A stretch of 64,000 nt of DNA from Clostridium acetireducens DSM 10703 (GTDB lineage: Bacteria > Bacillota > Clostridia > Clostridiales > Clostridiaceae), in NCBI RefSeq assembly GCF_001758365.1, contig NZ_LZFO01000007.1, positions 1 to 64,000 of the forward strand. Direction: 5' to 3'. A program made the translations under genes and the position numbers. Position 1 is the first letter of the stretch; each line of letters opens with the position of its first letter. This document shows positions 1-9,050 of the stretch, piece by piece. The notes under the pieces were generated by a model. The model was not told where the DNA came from, did not search any database, and was given only the letters and a program-made list of their open reading frames with translations.

Positions 1-12
1 AAGTATTCACTC
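1..12 (-). promoter_or_regulatory. possible SD of a leftward gene beyond the edge
   Basis: Read on the minus strand, the extreme left edge contains AGAGGAG followed by only a few bases before the window ends. This looks like a ribosome binding site for a leftward gene whose start codon lies just outside. Nothing of its product is visible. Confidence 0.3.
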
Positions 13-149
13 CTCTTTGTTGTGTATTTTTGGTGGTACTTAAATATTCGACATTTTGGGGTGAATTTCCTTTTTGAATAATAAAAAAGTTAGTAAAATC
101 AATGATTATAAAATATGAAATTTACTCAATTAATAAGGAGGGTATTATT

Positions 150-1334
150 ATGCCAAAGAAAAAACTAGGTCTTATACCTAAATTAATTATTGCTATCATT
201 CTAGGTATTATTATTGGTAAATTTGCTCCAGAATTTGTTGTAAGAATATTGGCAACGTTTAATTCAATTTTTGGTAACTTCTTAGGATTCGTAATTCCTC
301 TTATAATCGTAGGATTCGTTGTTGCTGGTATAGCTGATTTAGGAACAGGTGCTGGAAAGCTTCTTGGAATTACAACAGGTATTGCTTATGGTTCAACATT
401 AGTAGCTGGTACCTTAGCTTACTTTGTTGCTAAATCTTTATTTCCATTATTTATTCACACATCACAAACTTTAACAAATGCTGGTAACCCTGAAGAAAAA
501 TTATTGGCACCTTTTTTTAAAGTAGAAATGCCTCCTATAATGGGAGTTATGTCTGCGCTTATAATTGCTTTTATATTAGGTCTTGGAATAGCAGCTATAA
601 AAACTGCTAAAGAAGGTAAATCAACTTTATTTGAAGTATTTGTTGAATTCCAAGCAATTGTTGAAAAAACTATAACTTTTGTAATTATACCTTTATTACC
701 ATTCCACATAGCAGGTATATTTGCAAATATGACTTACGCAGGTGAAGTTACTAAAATTTTATCTGTATTCTGGAAAGTATTATTAATAGTACTTTGCCTA
801 CATTTTATAATCATATTACTACAATTTACAATTGCATGTGCATATGGAAAGAAAAATTTAGTAAATTGCTTAAAAAATCAAATTCCTGGATACTTAACAG
901 CAGTAGGAACTCAATCTTCAGCAGCTACAATTCCTGTAAATGTTAAATGTGCAGAAAACAATGGAGTATCAAAAGGTATAAGAGAATTCGTTGTACCTCT
1001 ATGTGCTACTATACATCTTTCTGGTAGTACTATAACATTAACATCTTGTGCTATAGCTGTTATGATGCTTAACAACATGACATTTACTGTAGGACAAATG
1101 TTTGGATTTATAGCTATGCTTGGTATTACAATGGTAGCCGCACCAGGTGTTCCAGGTGGAGCAGTAATGGCAGCCCTTGGAGTTCTTCAATCAAACTTAG
1201 GTTTTTCTGAAGCTCAGCTTGCACTTATGATAGCTCTTTATATAACTCAAGATAGCTTTGGAACAGCTTGTAATATCTCTGGAGATAATGCTATAGCTAT
1301 TATAGTAGATGGTATATATAATAAAAATAAATAA
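150..1334 (+). CDS. dicarboxylate/amino acid:cation symporter (DAACS family)
   Basis: A polytopic membrane transporter of about 394 residues and one of only two plus-strand genes here. It resembles the DAACS/GltP family, which imports glutamate, dicarboxylates or serine with Na+ or H+. The serine-rich re-entrant loop TQSSAATIPV lies near residue 265, and the C-terminal part has the loop APGVPGG and a DNAIAIIVD segment, matching the conserved substrate- and cation-binding helices of the family. The start was placed at the ATG at 150 because AAGGAGGG lies eight bases upstream; an upstream in-frame ATG at 102 has no good SD. The stop codon lies inside a terminator shared with the convergent neighbour. 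The substrate cannot be told from sequence. Confidence 0.88.
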   Translation: MPKKKLGLIPKLIIAIILGIIIGKFAPEFVVRILATFNSIFGNFLGFVIPLIIVGFVVAGIADLGTGAGKLLGITTGIAYGSTLVAGTLAYFVAKSLFPLFIHTSQTLTNAGNPEEKLLAPFFKVEMPPIMGVMSALIIAFILGLGIAAIKTAKEGKSTLFEVFVEFQAIVEKTITFVIIPLLPFHIAGIFANMTYAGEVTKILSVFWKVLLIVLCLHFIIILLQFTIACAYGKKNLVNCLKNQIPGYLTAVGTQSSAATIPVNVKCAENNGVSKGIREFVVPLCATIHLSGSTITLTSCAIAVMMLNNMTFTVGQMFGFIAMLGITMVAAPGVPGGAVMAALGVLQSNLGFSEAQLALMIALYITQDSFGTACNISGDNAIAIIVDGIYNKNK

Positions 1335-1378
1335 CAAATTAAAATGGACAGCTGTTAAGCTGTCCATTTTAATTTGTT
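1333..1378. terminator. bidirectional terminator between convergent genes
   Basis: A perfect 21-bp inverted repeat with a GTTA loop. Its outer arms are A-rich on the left and T-rich on the right, so it can terminate in both directions. It overlaps the stop codons of both convergent genes by two bases. Confidence 0.9.
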
Positions 1379-1844
1379 AAAAAGAAAGAAACCATTTAGA
1401 AACTGATGGAAAAACAACGCAAAGAACAGTTATAATACTAGCAGAAATCAACCCTCCTAAAGCTGTACAAATTAATGATTTCTTAAAATCTAATCCTAGG
1501 AATGCTGCTATAGCACTTCCTGTCCAAAGACCTGTAGTAGGCAAAGGTATAGCTACAAAAGTAATTAATCCCACTTCTTTATATTTTTCTATCTTTCCTG
1601 AATTTTTTTGTATCTTATTTTCTATAATATTGTTTATTCCATTAAATATTTTATATTTTTTCATCCATTTAAAAATAGAATTAAATAAAAATAATATAAA
1701 TGGAACTGGAATGAGACTTCCAATAAAACTTACTAAAAAAACTGAAATAGGATTCAAATGATACATAAAAATACCTATAGGAATTGCTCCTCTTTGCTCT
1801 ATTAAAGGTACTGCAGATATGAAAAATGTCTTTAATAAATTCAT
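1377..1844 (-). CDS. small multi-drug export protein family (COG2426-like)
   Basis: A 155-residue integral membrane protein with about four hydrophobic helices. It resembles the 'putative small multi-drug export protein' family, recognised by the N-terminal PLIEQRGAIPIGI segment and the central PLPTTGLWTGSAIAAFLG segment. The family is named by weak analogy; real drug export is not established. AGAAGGAGAG precedes the ATG at a good distance. It stands alone, with a shared terminator downstream. Confidence 0.75.
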   Translation of the reverse strand: MNLLKTFFISAVPLIEQRGAIPIGIFMYHLNPISVFLVSFIGSLIPVPFILFLFNSIFKWMKKYKIFNGINNIIENKIQKNSGKIEKYKEVGLITFVAIPLPTTGLWTGSAIAAFLGLDFKKSLICTALGGLISASIITVLCVVFPSVSKWFLSF

Positions 1845-1973
1845 AAATATACTCTCCTTCTAAAATAAAAAGTAACATAAACTACGCTAATTTTACTATA
1901 AAAATAAAATTAAATAAAGGCATACTAATCAAAATAAATTAATTAGTATACCTTTAAAAATATTCTACATAAC

Positions 1974-3290
1974 TTAAGCTGTTTTATTAGCATATATATC
2001 TTTATTAGAATCCAATTTTGGTAATCCTAAAGCTATTGCTATTATACAACAAACAACCATCAAATAAGGATAATATAAATATTTCATTATAGCAAAAGGT
2101 GATAATTTTGCTAATCCTGAAGCTGCTAAAAGTTGAGCTCCATAAGGTATTATACCTTGTGCAAAACATGAAAATGTATCAAGTATACTTGCACTTCTTC
2201 TAGGGTCTATGTTATATTGTTCAGAAATATTTTTAGCTATAGGTCCTGCAGTAACTATAGCTATAGTATTATTAGCTGTACAAAAGTCTACTAAAGTTAT
2301 TAATATACCTATACCAAATTCTGCTCCCTTTTTACTTTTAATTTTACTAGTTATAAAATTCAATAGAAAATCTATTCCACCATTAAACTTTATCAATTCA
2401 ACAGTTCCTCCAACTACTATAGAAATTATAACTAACTCTGACATACCACCTATTCCCTTAGCCATTGCTTGCATTAATCCCATAATATTAAAAGAACCGT
2501 AAACTAAACCTATAGTACCAGCAAATAAAATTCCACCTATTAGCACTAATAAAACATTTACCCCTACTAAGGCTGCTACTAATACTGCTATATATGGCAA
2601 TACTTTTACAATACTATAAGAATAATTTTTTGATAATACATGATTATTTCCTGAAGTAACAACTGCAAATATAATAGCTGTAATAATTGCTGCTGGAATT
2701 ACTATTTTAAAGTTCATTTTAAATTTGTCTTTTAGTTCACATCCTTGAGTTCTTGTAGCAGCTATAGTTGTATCTGATATCATAGAAAGGTTGTCTCCAA
2801 ACATAGCACCACTTACTATTGCTCCTACAACCAAAGGTACAATTATTCCTGTTTTTTGTGCTACACCTACTGCTACTGGTGTTAAGGCTACTATTGTTCC
2901 CATAGAAGTACCAATAGATAAAGAAATAAAACATGCTATTATAAATAATCCAGCTATTAGTATATTACTTGGTAATATAGACAGCCCTAAATTAACTGTA
3001 GAATCTACTGCTCCCATTTCTTTAGCTACCTCAGCAAAAGCTCCTGCTAATATAAATATCAAACACATTAATATAATATTAGAATCTCCGGCACCCTTAC
3101 AAAAAGCATCAACTTTATTAGTTATGCTTTCCTTCCTATTCATAAACATTGCTAATATAGCAGAAATTACAAATGGAACTATTACAGGAGTAGCATAAAA
3201 ATCATTAAAAGCTATAGAACTCCCTAAATAAATTGCAACAAAAACTAATAATGGTAATAAGGCTAAAGCATTCCCCTTATTGTTTTTCAT
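1974..3290 (-). CDS. metT: NhaC-superfamily transporter, probable methionine transporter MetT
   Basis: A 438-residue polytopic membrane protein of the NhaC Na+/H+ antiporter superfamily. The conserved segment FGDNLSMISDTTIAATRTQG lies near residues 163-182. The family alone suggests cation antiport, but the gene is preceded by a complete SAM-I riboswitch with a terminator. Comparative work on S-box regulons predicted that NhaC-like proteins under this riboswitch (named MetT) import methionine. I infer methionine uptake, probably driven by sodium or protons. The ATG at 3290 follows a GGGGG-type SD. The gene appears monocistronic. Confidence is high for the family and moderate for the substrate. 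Confidence 0.8.
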   Translation of the reverse strand: MKNNKGNALALLPLLVFVAIYLGSSIAFNDFYATPVIVPFVISAILAMFMNRKESITNKVDAFCKGAGDSNIILMCLIFILAGAFAEVAKEMGAVDSTVNLGLSILPSNILIAGLFIIACFISLSIGTSMGTIVALTPVAVGVAQKTGIIVPLVVGAIVSGAMFGDNLSMISDTTIAATRTQGCELKDKFKMNFKIVIPAAIITAIIFAVVTSGNNHVLSKNYSYSIVKVLPYIAVLVAALVGVNVLLVLIGGILFAGTIGLVYGSFNIMGLMQAMAKGIGGMSELVIISIVVGGTVELIKFNGGIDFLLNFITSKIKSKKGAEFGIGILITLVDFCTANNTIAIVTAGPIAKNISEQYNIDPRRSASILDTFSCFAQGIIPYGAQLLAASGLAKLSPFAIMKYLYYPYLMVVCCIIAIALGLPKLDSNKDIYANKTA

Positions 3291-3340
3291 AATATTTTTC
3301 CCCCTAACTTTATAATTACATTTCTTATTTTTAAATTTTT

Positions 3341-3376
3341 ACAATAAAAAAACTTCTTGCAGATAAATACAAGAAG
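3341..3376 (-). terminator. riboswitch expression-platform terminator
   Basis: On the minus strand a 7-bp hairpin CTTCTTG/CAAGAAG (3376-3370 with 3359-3353) is followed by a run of seven T. Its loop contains TTATCTGC (3366-3359), which is exactly complementary to GCAGATAA at 3398-3391 in the 3' arm of the aptamer P1. This gives a mutually exclusive antiterminator. Confidence 0.88.
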
Positions 3377-3387
3377 CTATCCTCATA

Positions 3388-3503
3388 TTCTTATCTGCCA
3401 GGTATTACCTGCTGGAATTGGCACCGAATAAGTATATTAAATATACTATACTTTAGGTTGCCGGGTTTCACAGGGCCAGTCCCTCCACCACTCTCGATAA
3501 GAA
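3388..3503 (-). ncRNA. SAM-I (S-box) riboswitch aptamer
   Basis: The minus strand carries the S-box core. The P1 arms TTCTTATC (3503-3496) and GATAAGAA (3395-3388) enclose GAGAGTGGTGGAGGGAC, CCCTGTGAAACCCGGCAACC, a variable P3 hairpin and GGTGCCAATTCC. SAM binding stabilises P1 and lets the downstream terminator form, switching off the NhaC-family gene. This is one of the clearest RNA elements in the window. Confidence 0.96.
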
Positions 3504-3530
3504 GCATAATATTCTCTTTTATATAAGTCA

Positions 3531-3559
3531 ATTATATAGTTTACTATAGTAATTGTCAA
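3531..3559 (-). promoter_or_regulatory. sigma-A promoter of the SAM-riboswitch transcript
   Basis: Both hexamers are perfect consensus on the minus strand: TTGACA at 3559-3554 and TATAAT at 3536-3531, with 17 bases between. Transcription would begin about 20 bases before the riboswitch. A second weaker pair (TTGACT/TATGCT) lies just downstream. Confidence 0.85.
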
Positions 3560-3567
3560 TACAATTA

Positions 3568-4410
3568 CTAAATATCTTTTTCCTTTTTTTTATATTCATC
3601 TTTTTTATCAATAGCTAATACAGCATTTATTTCTCCTCCAATCAATATTACCATTGACGTTAAGTATAGCCAAGTTAACAATACAAAGACTGCTCCTAAA
3701 CTGCCGTATAGTCTTGAATAATTCGCAAAATTATTTACGTAAAAGGCAAATCCTAGGGAAGTTATAATCCATCCTACTGTTGTAAAAACAGAACCTGGAA
3801 TAACTTCTTTCCAAGTAAGCCTTCTACTAGGTAGATAGTGATAAAAGCTCATAAATACAAATGATTCCATAGATATAATAATCATATACCTAACTATATT
3901 CCAAGTAAATTTAAATAACTTGGGATAACCAAATTTAATAACAAACATATTTCCAATTATCTCACCAAAAACTAAAAACAATATAGTTGCTATAATTAAT
4001 AAGCCCAGTGTTAATGTGCTGACTACAGAAATTAATGTAACTGATACTATAGATCTTTCTTCTTCCTCATCGTAGGCTTTATTAAGACCTTTTATTATAG
4101 CTCTAAATCCACTAGAAGCACTCCATATAGTAATTATTATACTAAAAGATAATAAATTAGGACTTTTAGTATCTACAATTTCTATTACTACATTATTAAT
4201 TAATTGAAAAACAGCTTCTGGAAAAGCTTGTTGCATTTCTCTTAATACATCTTGACTAGTTAAAGAACTATATCCTACTAAAGTCATTAAAAATATTAAA
4301 AAAGGAAAGAAAGATATAATTAAATTATAAGATAATTGTGCTGCTAAAGCAGTTATATCATCATCAACAAATCTATTTATTAAACTTTTTATATCTTTTT
4401 TTAAATTCAA
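3568..4410 (-). CDS. YihY/virulence factor BrkB family membrane protein
   Basis: An inner-membrane protein of about 280 residues with six predicted hydrophobic helices, of the YihY/BrkB family (formerly mis-annotated as ribonuclease BN). The segment DDITALAAQLSYNLIISFFPFLIFL near the N terminus and the GSLGAVFVLLTWLYL segment near the C terminus are typical. The molecular function is unknown. The start is probably TTG at 4410: AAAAGGA ends nine bases upstream, whereas the alternative TTG at 4419 touches the SD directly. The lysine-rich tail is presumably cytosolic. Confidence 0.85.
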   Translation of the reverse strand: MNLKKDIKSLINRFVDDDITALAAQLSYNLIISFFPFLIFLMTLVGYSSLTSQDVLREMQQAFPEAVFQLINNVVIEIVDTKSPNLLSFSIIITIWSASSGFRAIIKGLNKAYDEEEERSIVSVTLISVVSTLTLGLLIIATILFLVFGEIIGNMFVIKFGYPKLFKFTWNIVRYMIIISMESFVFMSFYHYLPSRRLTWKEVIPGSVFTTVGWIITSLGFAFYVNNFANYSRLYGSLGAVFVLLTWLYLTSMVILIGGEINAVLAIDKKDEYKKKEKDI

Positions 4411-4461
4411 GGCTATCAATCCTTTTAATATGAATACAATATATATTATAGCTTATTTGTA

Positions 4462-4893
4462 CTATTTTATTCCTGTTGAACCAAAACCGCCTTTACCTCT
4501 TTCAGTTTCAGTTAAATTATCTACTTCTACCACATTTACCTTTAAAACAGGCTTTATAACCATTTGTGCTATTCTCATTCCTTTTTCTATTTTGAAATCT
4601 TTTTTTGAATGATTTATAAGTATAACCCCTATTTCTCCTCTAAATCCTTCATCTATAGTTCCTGGAGTATTCAATACTGTAATAGAATGTTTAAGTGCAA
4701 GTCCACTTCTTGGTCTCACCTGAGCTTCTGTATCTTTAGGAAGTTCAATTTGAATTCCTGTATGTATTAGTGAAGTTTCTCCTGAAGGTATTATTTTATC
4801 TTCTGCAGAATATAAATCCATACCTGCATCGTCTTTATGTGCATATTTGGGAATTATTGAATCCTCTCTTATTTTTCTTATTTTTAAGTTCAT
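4462..4893 (-). CDS. dut: deoxyuridine 5'-triphosphate nucleotidohydrolase (dUTPase)
   Basis: This 143-residue trimeric dUTPase hydrolyses dUTP to dUMP and pyrophosphate, keeping uracil out of DNA and supplying dUMP for thymidylate. All five family motifs are present: AGMDLYS (23-29), RPRSGLA (60-66), [11 protein letters not shown] with the catalytic Asp81 (78-88), RIAQMVI (107-113) and the C-terminal glycine-rich [10 protein letters not shown] (132-141). Length is standard. The ATG follows GAAGGGAG. It sits between an ABC exporter and the YihY gene with no clear functional link. Confidence 0.95.
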   Translation of the reverse strand: MNLKIRKIREDSIIPKYAHKDDAGMDLYSAEDKIIPSGETSLIHTGIQIELPKDTEAQVRPRSGLALKHSITVLNTPGTIDEGFRGEIGVILINHSKKDFKIEKGMRIAQMVIKPVLKVNVVEVDNLTETERGKGGFGSTGIK

Positions 4894-4973
4894 TATACTA
4901 TTTCTCCCTTCTTAAAAGTGCTGTAATTTAATTTTGATTTCTTTAGCAACATAATAAATCTTAAATAACATTG

Positions 4974-6710
4974 TTACTCTTGTTGAAATTGCATATTATA
5001 TAAATAAGCATATATTCCATTTTTACTCAAAAGTTCATTATGACTTCCAGACTCCTCTATACCCTTTTCTGTAAGAACTAATATTTCATCTGCATTTTTT
5101 ATAGTGCTTAATCTATGAGCTATAACTATAGTTGTTCTATTTTTAGCTAATTCATTAAGAGATTTTTGTATATAATATTCATTTTCATTATCCAGTGCAG
5201 AAGTAGCTTCGTCCAATATAAGTATAGGCGGATTTTTTAAAAATACCCTAGCAATAGATATTCTCTGTTTTTGTCCACCAGATAATTTTATACCTCTTTC
5301 ACCTACAAAAGTATCGTATTTATTATCTAAATTCATTATAAATTCATGAGCATTAGCTTTTTTAGCTGCATCTATTATTTCTTCAAAACTACAATTTGGT
5401 TTACCATAAGCTATATTTTCTTTTATAGTTCCAGAAAACATGTATACTTCTTGTTGTACAATTCCAATAGCATTTCTTAAACTTTTTAATTTTACATCCT
5501 TTATATTTAAACCATCCACTTTTATAGTTCCTTCATCAATTTCGTAAAATCTAGGAATAAGACTACAAAATGTAGTCTTTCCTCCACCAGAAGGTCCCAC
5601 AAGGGCTATATTTTTTCCTTTAGGTATTTTTATGTTTATATTTTTTAATATAGTTTTTCTGTTATCATAACCAAAAGATACATTTTCAAACTGAATATCA
5701 CCTTTTACATTTTTAATTTCTACTGCTTCCTTTTTATCTTCTATATCAGGTTTAGTATTCATAATTTCTAAAAATCTTTCAAAACCAGTTATTCCCTTTT
5801 GAAATTGCTCAGTAAAATTTACAAGTTTATCTATAGGGTTTAAAAATATATTTATATATAGTATATATACTACTAAATCAGAAACTCTCAATTCTCCTAA
5901 ACTTATAAAAATTCCTCCTAATAATACTACTGAAAGATACAATATTCCTTGAAAAAAATTATTTCCACTAAAAAATTTGCCCATTATAAAATAGCCTGTT
6001 TCCTTAGTATTTAAAAACTGTTCATTTCCTTTTTGAAACTTAGTACTTTCTATATTTTCATTTGAAAAAGATTTAACTATTCTTATTCCTGACAAACTAT
6101 CCTGTATCTGTGCATTTACATTAGCTATTTTTTCTCTATTTTTCTTAAATACATGCTTCATTTTTTTATTGTAAAAATAAGAAAAATAAATCATTGTTAA
6201 TGTTATAAATAAAAGTGATAATGTTATTTTTATATTTATGCTGAACAAAATTATAAAAGCTCCTATTATTTTTAGTAAAGATATAAATACATCTTCTGGA
6301 CCATGATGAGCTAATTCTGATATATCAAATAAATCTGTAATAATTCTGGACATAAGTTTTCCTGTATTTGTATTATCATAATAAGAAAAAGATAACTTTT
6401 GAAGGTGATTAAATATATCACTTCTCATATCTGCTTCCATTCTAGCTCCCATTATATGTCCCCAAGATGTTATGTAATATTGGCAAAAGTATCTTACTAT
6501 GTACATTAAAAACATTGCCATACCTATATATATTACATATGTAAATATAAGTTTTTTATTGTTTAAAATATAAATATCGTTTAAAAGATATCTTACTATA
6601 AGTGGAAATAATAAATCTATAAAAGATAAAGTTAATGCACAAAACATATCTGCAAAAAACATATTTTTATAGGGTTTATAGTAATTCATAAATTTTTTTA
6701 AAGTACTCAT
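4974..6710 (-). CDS. ABC exporter half-transporter (MsbA/multidrug type)
   Basis: A 578-residue fused permease-ATPase of the exporter type that works as a dimer. The N-terminal transmembrane domain (about residues 1-300, six helices) carries the usual coupling segment near SFSYYDNTNTGKLMSRI. The C-terminal ATPase has Walker A GPSGGGKTT, the signature LSGGQKQR and Walker B ILILDEATSALD followed by the H-loop AHRLST. The substrate is unknown; lipid, peptide or drug export are all possible. No partner half-transporter gene adjoins, so a homodimer is likely. AGGAGGC precedes the ATG. Confidence 0.9.
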   Translation of the reverse strand: MSTLKKFMNYYKPYKNMFFADMFCALTLSFIDLLFPLIVRYLLNDIYILNNKKLIFTYVIYIGMAMFLMYIVRYFCQYYITSWGHIMGARMEADMRSDIFNHLQKLSFSYYDNTNTGKLMSRIITDLFDISELAHHGPEDVFISLLKIIGAFIILFSINIKITLSLLFITLTMIYFSYFYNKKMKHVFKKNREKIANVNAQIQDSLSGIRIVKSFSNENIESTKFQKGNEQFLNTKETGYFIMGKFFSGNNFFQGILYLSVVLLGGIFISLGELRVSDLVVYILYINIFLNPIDKLVNFTEQFQKGITGFERFLEIMNTKPDIEDKKEAVEIKNVKGDIQFENVSFGYDNRKTILKNINIKIPKGKNIALVGPSGGGKTTFCSLIPRFYEIDEGTIKVDGLNIKDVKLKSLRNAIGIVQQEVYMFSGTIKENIAYGKPNCSFEEIIDAAKKANAHEFIMNLDNKYDTFVGERGIKLSGGQKQRISIARVFLKNPPILILDEATSALDNENEYYIQKSLNELAKNRTTIVIAHRLSTIKNADEILVLTEKGIEESGSHNELLSKNGIYAYLYNMQFQQE

Positions 6711-6823
6711 ATTCTGCCTCCTAATTTTAAAGCTAATTGTATATAAAAATTTAGTAAAATCTCTTCACTATTCAAATTGTGTAAAGTTCTAGTGGGTAAT
6801 TTTATTTTGCTTAAATTATACAT

Positions 6824-6875
6824 AAAAAAGTCATGCAATTTAGGAATTTTCAGCTCAAAATCACATGACTTTTTT
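6824..6875 (-). terminator. terminator after glmS
   Basis: A 12-bp perfect stem (AAAAAAGTCATG with CATGACTTTTTT) with a 28-base loop that can fold further. It lies 23 bases past the glmS stop and ends in a T-run on the minus strand. Confidence 0.85.
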
Positions 6876-6897
6876 ATTACAAATTTATTTTAAATAC

Positions 6898-8724
6898 CTA
6901 TTCTACCGTAACAGACTTAGCTAAATTACGTGGCTTATCTACATCGCAACCCTTTTTAACTGAAGTATAATAAGCTAATAATTGTAGTGGTATTACTGCT
7001 AAAAGTGGTGCAAATAAAGAATTAACTTGTGGAATATATATTACTTCATCTGCTGTCTTTTCTACATTAGAACTTCCTTCCATAGCTAAAGCAAGTACTT
7101 TTGCTCCTCTAGTTTTTACTTCCTTTATATTACTTACCATTTTTTCGAATAAATAATCTTGTGTAGCAATAGTAACTACCGCTGTACCATCTTCTATTAG
7201 TGCTATAGGTCCATGCTTTAACTCTCCACCTGCATAAGCTTCAGAGTGTATATAGGATGTCTCTTTAAGCTTTAATGAACCTTCCATAGCAACAGCATAA
7301 TCTAATCCTCTTCCTAAGAAAAACATATCTTTATACTCATATACTTTTGAAGCAAAGTTTTTTATAGATTTTTCGTTTTCTAAGACTTTATTTACTTTCT
7401 CTGGAATATTTAATATTTCTTCTTTTAATATTTCAATTTGTTCTTTACTTAATATATTTTTATTTTCTGCAAAAAATAATGCTATTATATACATAGCTAC
7501 GAGCTGAGTTTCATAAGCTTTAGTAGATGCTACAGCTATTTCTGGTCCTGCCCAAGTGTATAATACATCATCTGCTTCCCTAGATACAGTACTTCCCACT
7601 ACATTAGTTACTGCTAGCACTCTAGCTCCCAATGCTTTAGTTTCTCTTAAAGCTGCTAATGTATCTGCTGTTTCTCCTGATTGGCTTATAACCATCATTA
7701 AAGTGTTTTTATTTATTAAAGGCTCTCTATATCTAAATTCAGAAGCTACCTCTACTTCTACCGGTATTTTAGCTAATTTTTCTATTACATATTTTCCAAC
7801 TATTCCTGCGTGATAAGCAGTTCCGCAAGCCACAATATATATTTTATCTATGTTTTGTATTTGTTCTTTTGTAATTTTTATATCGTCTAAAGTTATAGGT
7901 TTCCCTGGCATTACTCTAGATGTCATAGTATCTTTTATTACTTTAGGTTGTTCATGTATCTCTTTTAACATAAAATGTTCATATCCGCCCTTTTCAGCAG
8001 CATCTGCATTCCAAGTTACATGATATATGTCTCTTTCTATTTTTTCTTTGTTTGCAGATAATAATTCTACTCCTTCTTTATTTATTACTACAAACTCATT
8101 ATCTTCTAATAAGTATATATCTCTAGTATAGTTTAATACTGCAGGAATATCTGAAGCTATAAAATATTCATCTTTTCCTAATCCCACTATTAATGGACTG
8201 TCTTTTCTAACTGCTATTAATTTATCCGGCTCTAAACTTGAAACTACTCCTATAGCATAACTTCCTTCTATTTTTTTAATAGTTTTTATTACTGCATCTA
8301 ATAAATCTCCTTCATAAAAATAATCTATTAGATGAGGTATAACTTCTGTATCTGTTTCCGATAAAAATTTATGTCCTTTTCCTGTAAGCCATTCTCTCAA
8401 TTCTATATAGTTTTCAATTATACCATTATGAACAACACTTATTGTTCCTTTTTCATTACAATGAGGATGTGAATTAAAATTAGATGGTTGTCCATGAGTA
8501 GCCCATCTTGTGTGTCCTATACCTATGCTACCTGCTACAGGATTTCTATTAAGCTCATTTTCAAGATTTTTAAGTCTCCCTTTACACTTTGTAACATTTA
8601 AATTACCATCATTTATTATTGCTACACCAGCTGAATCATATCCTCTATACTCAAGTTTGCTTAATCCTTCAACTAAAACAGGTGCTGCTTGTCTTTTACC
8701 TACATAACCTACTATTCCGCACAT
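6898..8724 (-). CDS. glmS: glutamine-fructose-6-phosphate aminotransferase (isomerizing)
   Basis: This 608-residue enzyme makes glucosamine-6-phosphate from fructose-6-phosphate and glutamine, the first committed step of UDP-GlcNAc and peptidoglycan precursor synthesis. The N-terminal class II glutaminase domain begins with MCGIVGYVG, so Cys2 becomes the catalytic N-terminal residue. Two SIS sugar-isomerase domains follow (ISQSGETADT near residue 350), and the C terminus ends in the conserved DKPRNLAKSVTVE. The ATG follows GAAAGGAAG. A glmS ribozyme in the leader gives feedback by glucosamine-6-phosphate. glmM, the next enzyme, lies immediately upstream with its own promoter. Confidence 0.97.
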   Translation of the reverse strand: MCGIVGYVGKRQAAPVLVEGLSKLEYRGYDSAGVAIINDGNLNVTKCKGRLKNLENELNRNPVAGSIGIGHTRWATHGQPSNFNSHPHCNEKGTISVVHNGIIENYIELREWLTGKGHKFLSETDTEVIPHLIDYFYEGDLLDAVIKTIKKIEGSYAIGVVSSLEPDKLIAVRKDSPLIVGLGKDEYFIASDIPAVLNYTRDIYLLEDNEFVVINKEGVELLSANKEKIERDIYHVTWNADAAEKGGYEHFMLKEIHEQPKVIKDTMTSRVMPGKPITLDDIKITKEQIQNIDKIYIVACGTAYHAGIVGKYVIEKLAKIPVEVEVASEFRYREPLINKNTLMMVISQSGETADTLAALRETKALGARVLAVTNVVGSTVSREADDVLYTWAGPEIAVASTKAYETQLVAMYIIALFFAENKNILSKEQIEILKEEILNIPEKVNKVLENEKSIKNFASKVYEYKDMFFLGRGLDYAVAMEGSLKLKETSYIHSEAYAGGELKHGPIALIEDGTAVVTIATQDYLFEKMVSNIKEVKTRGAKVLALAMEGSSNVEKTADEVIYIPQVNSLFAPLLAVIPLQLLAYYTSVKKGCDVDKPRNLAKSVTVE

Positions 8725-8770
8725 ACATTAATCTTCCTTTCTTTAACAATACATAAATATTATATTAACA

Positions 8771-8911
8771 CCTAATTGATATTGTTCCAAAAATCACTTT
8801 TCAGTTTTATCAATCTTTAACGGTAGTGTTATACCGTGGGGCATCCGCCGAACATTTCGATACTCCCCATCCTCGTCAACTTAAAATATCTACATTTTAA
8901 GTCCTGGCGCT
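8771..8911 (-). ncRNA. glmS self-cleaving ribozyme/riboswitch
   Basis: On the minus strand the cleavage-site context GCGCCAGGAC (8910-8901) is followed by a P2-type hairpin, GTTGACGAGGATGGGG, TATCGA, TTCGGCGGATGCCCC and the P4 hairpin CGGTATAACACTACCG. A distal stem pairs ATTGATA (8814-8808) with TATCAAT (8781-8775). This matches the glmS ribozyme, which uses glucosamine-6-phosphate as coenzyme to cut its mRNA between the bases at 8911 and 8910. The 3' limit is approximate. Confidence 0.96.
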
Positions 8912-8954
8912 TTTAATTTATACTATTTATTTTAAAAACTCATTATATTTTTTC

Positions 8955-9009
8955 ATCACCTCCTTATAGCAATTAAATAAATTATATTTAATTTAATATC
9001 CTTGGTCAA
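8955..9009 (-). promoter_or_regulatory. glmS promoter and an unusually strong upstream SD-like site
   Basis: TTGACC (9009-9004) and TATAAT (8986-8981) are spaced by 17 bases on the minus strand, placing the start of transcription near 8974, about 60 bases before the ribozyme. Within this leader AAGGAGGTGAT (8965-8955) is an 11-base match to the anti-SD of 16S rRNA. It overlaps an ATG (8956) that would open a nine-codon reading frame ending at 8927. The rest of the 371-base gap holds the ribozyme and a weak hairpin after glmM. Confidence 0.75.
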
Positions 9010-9050
9010 GTAAAAACACTTAAATTTCCATGAACATTTTATTAAATAAA

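Noticed and set aside
2791-3198. Open frame on the plus strand opposite the NhaC-family gene
   Set aside because: Antisense to a conserved transporter; hydrophobic Ile/Pro-rich translation with no SD.
3388-3503. T-box leader
   Set aside because: The GC-rich element has S-box core sequences (GTGAAACCCGGCAACC) and no T-box TGGNACC bulge sequence.
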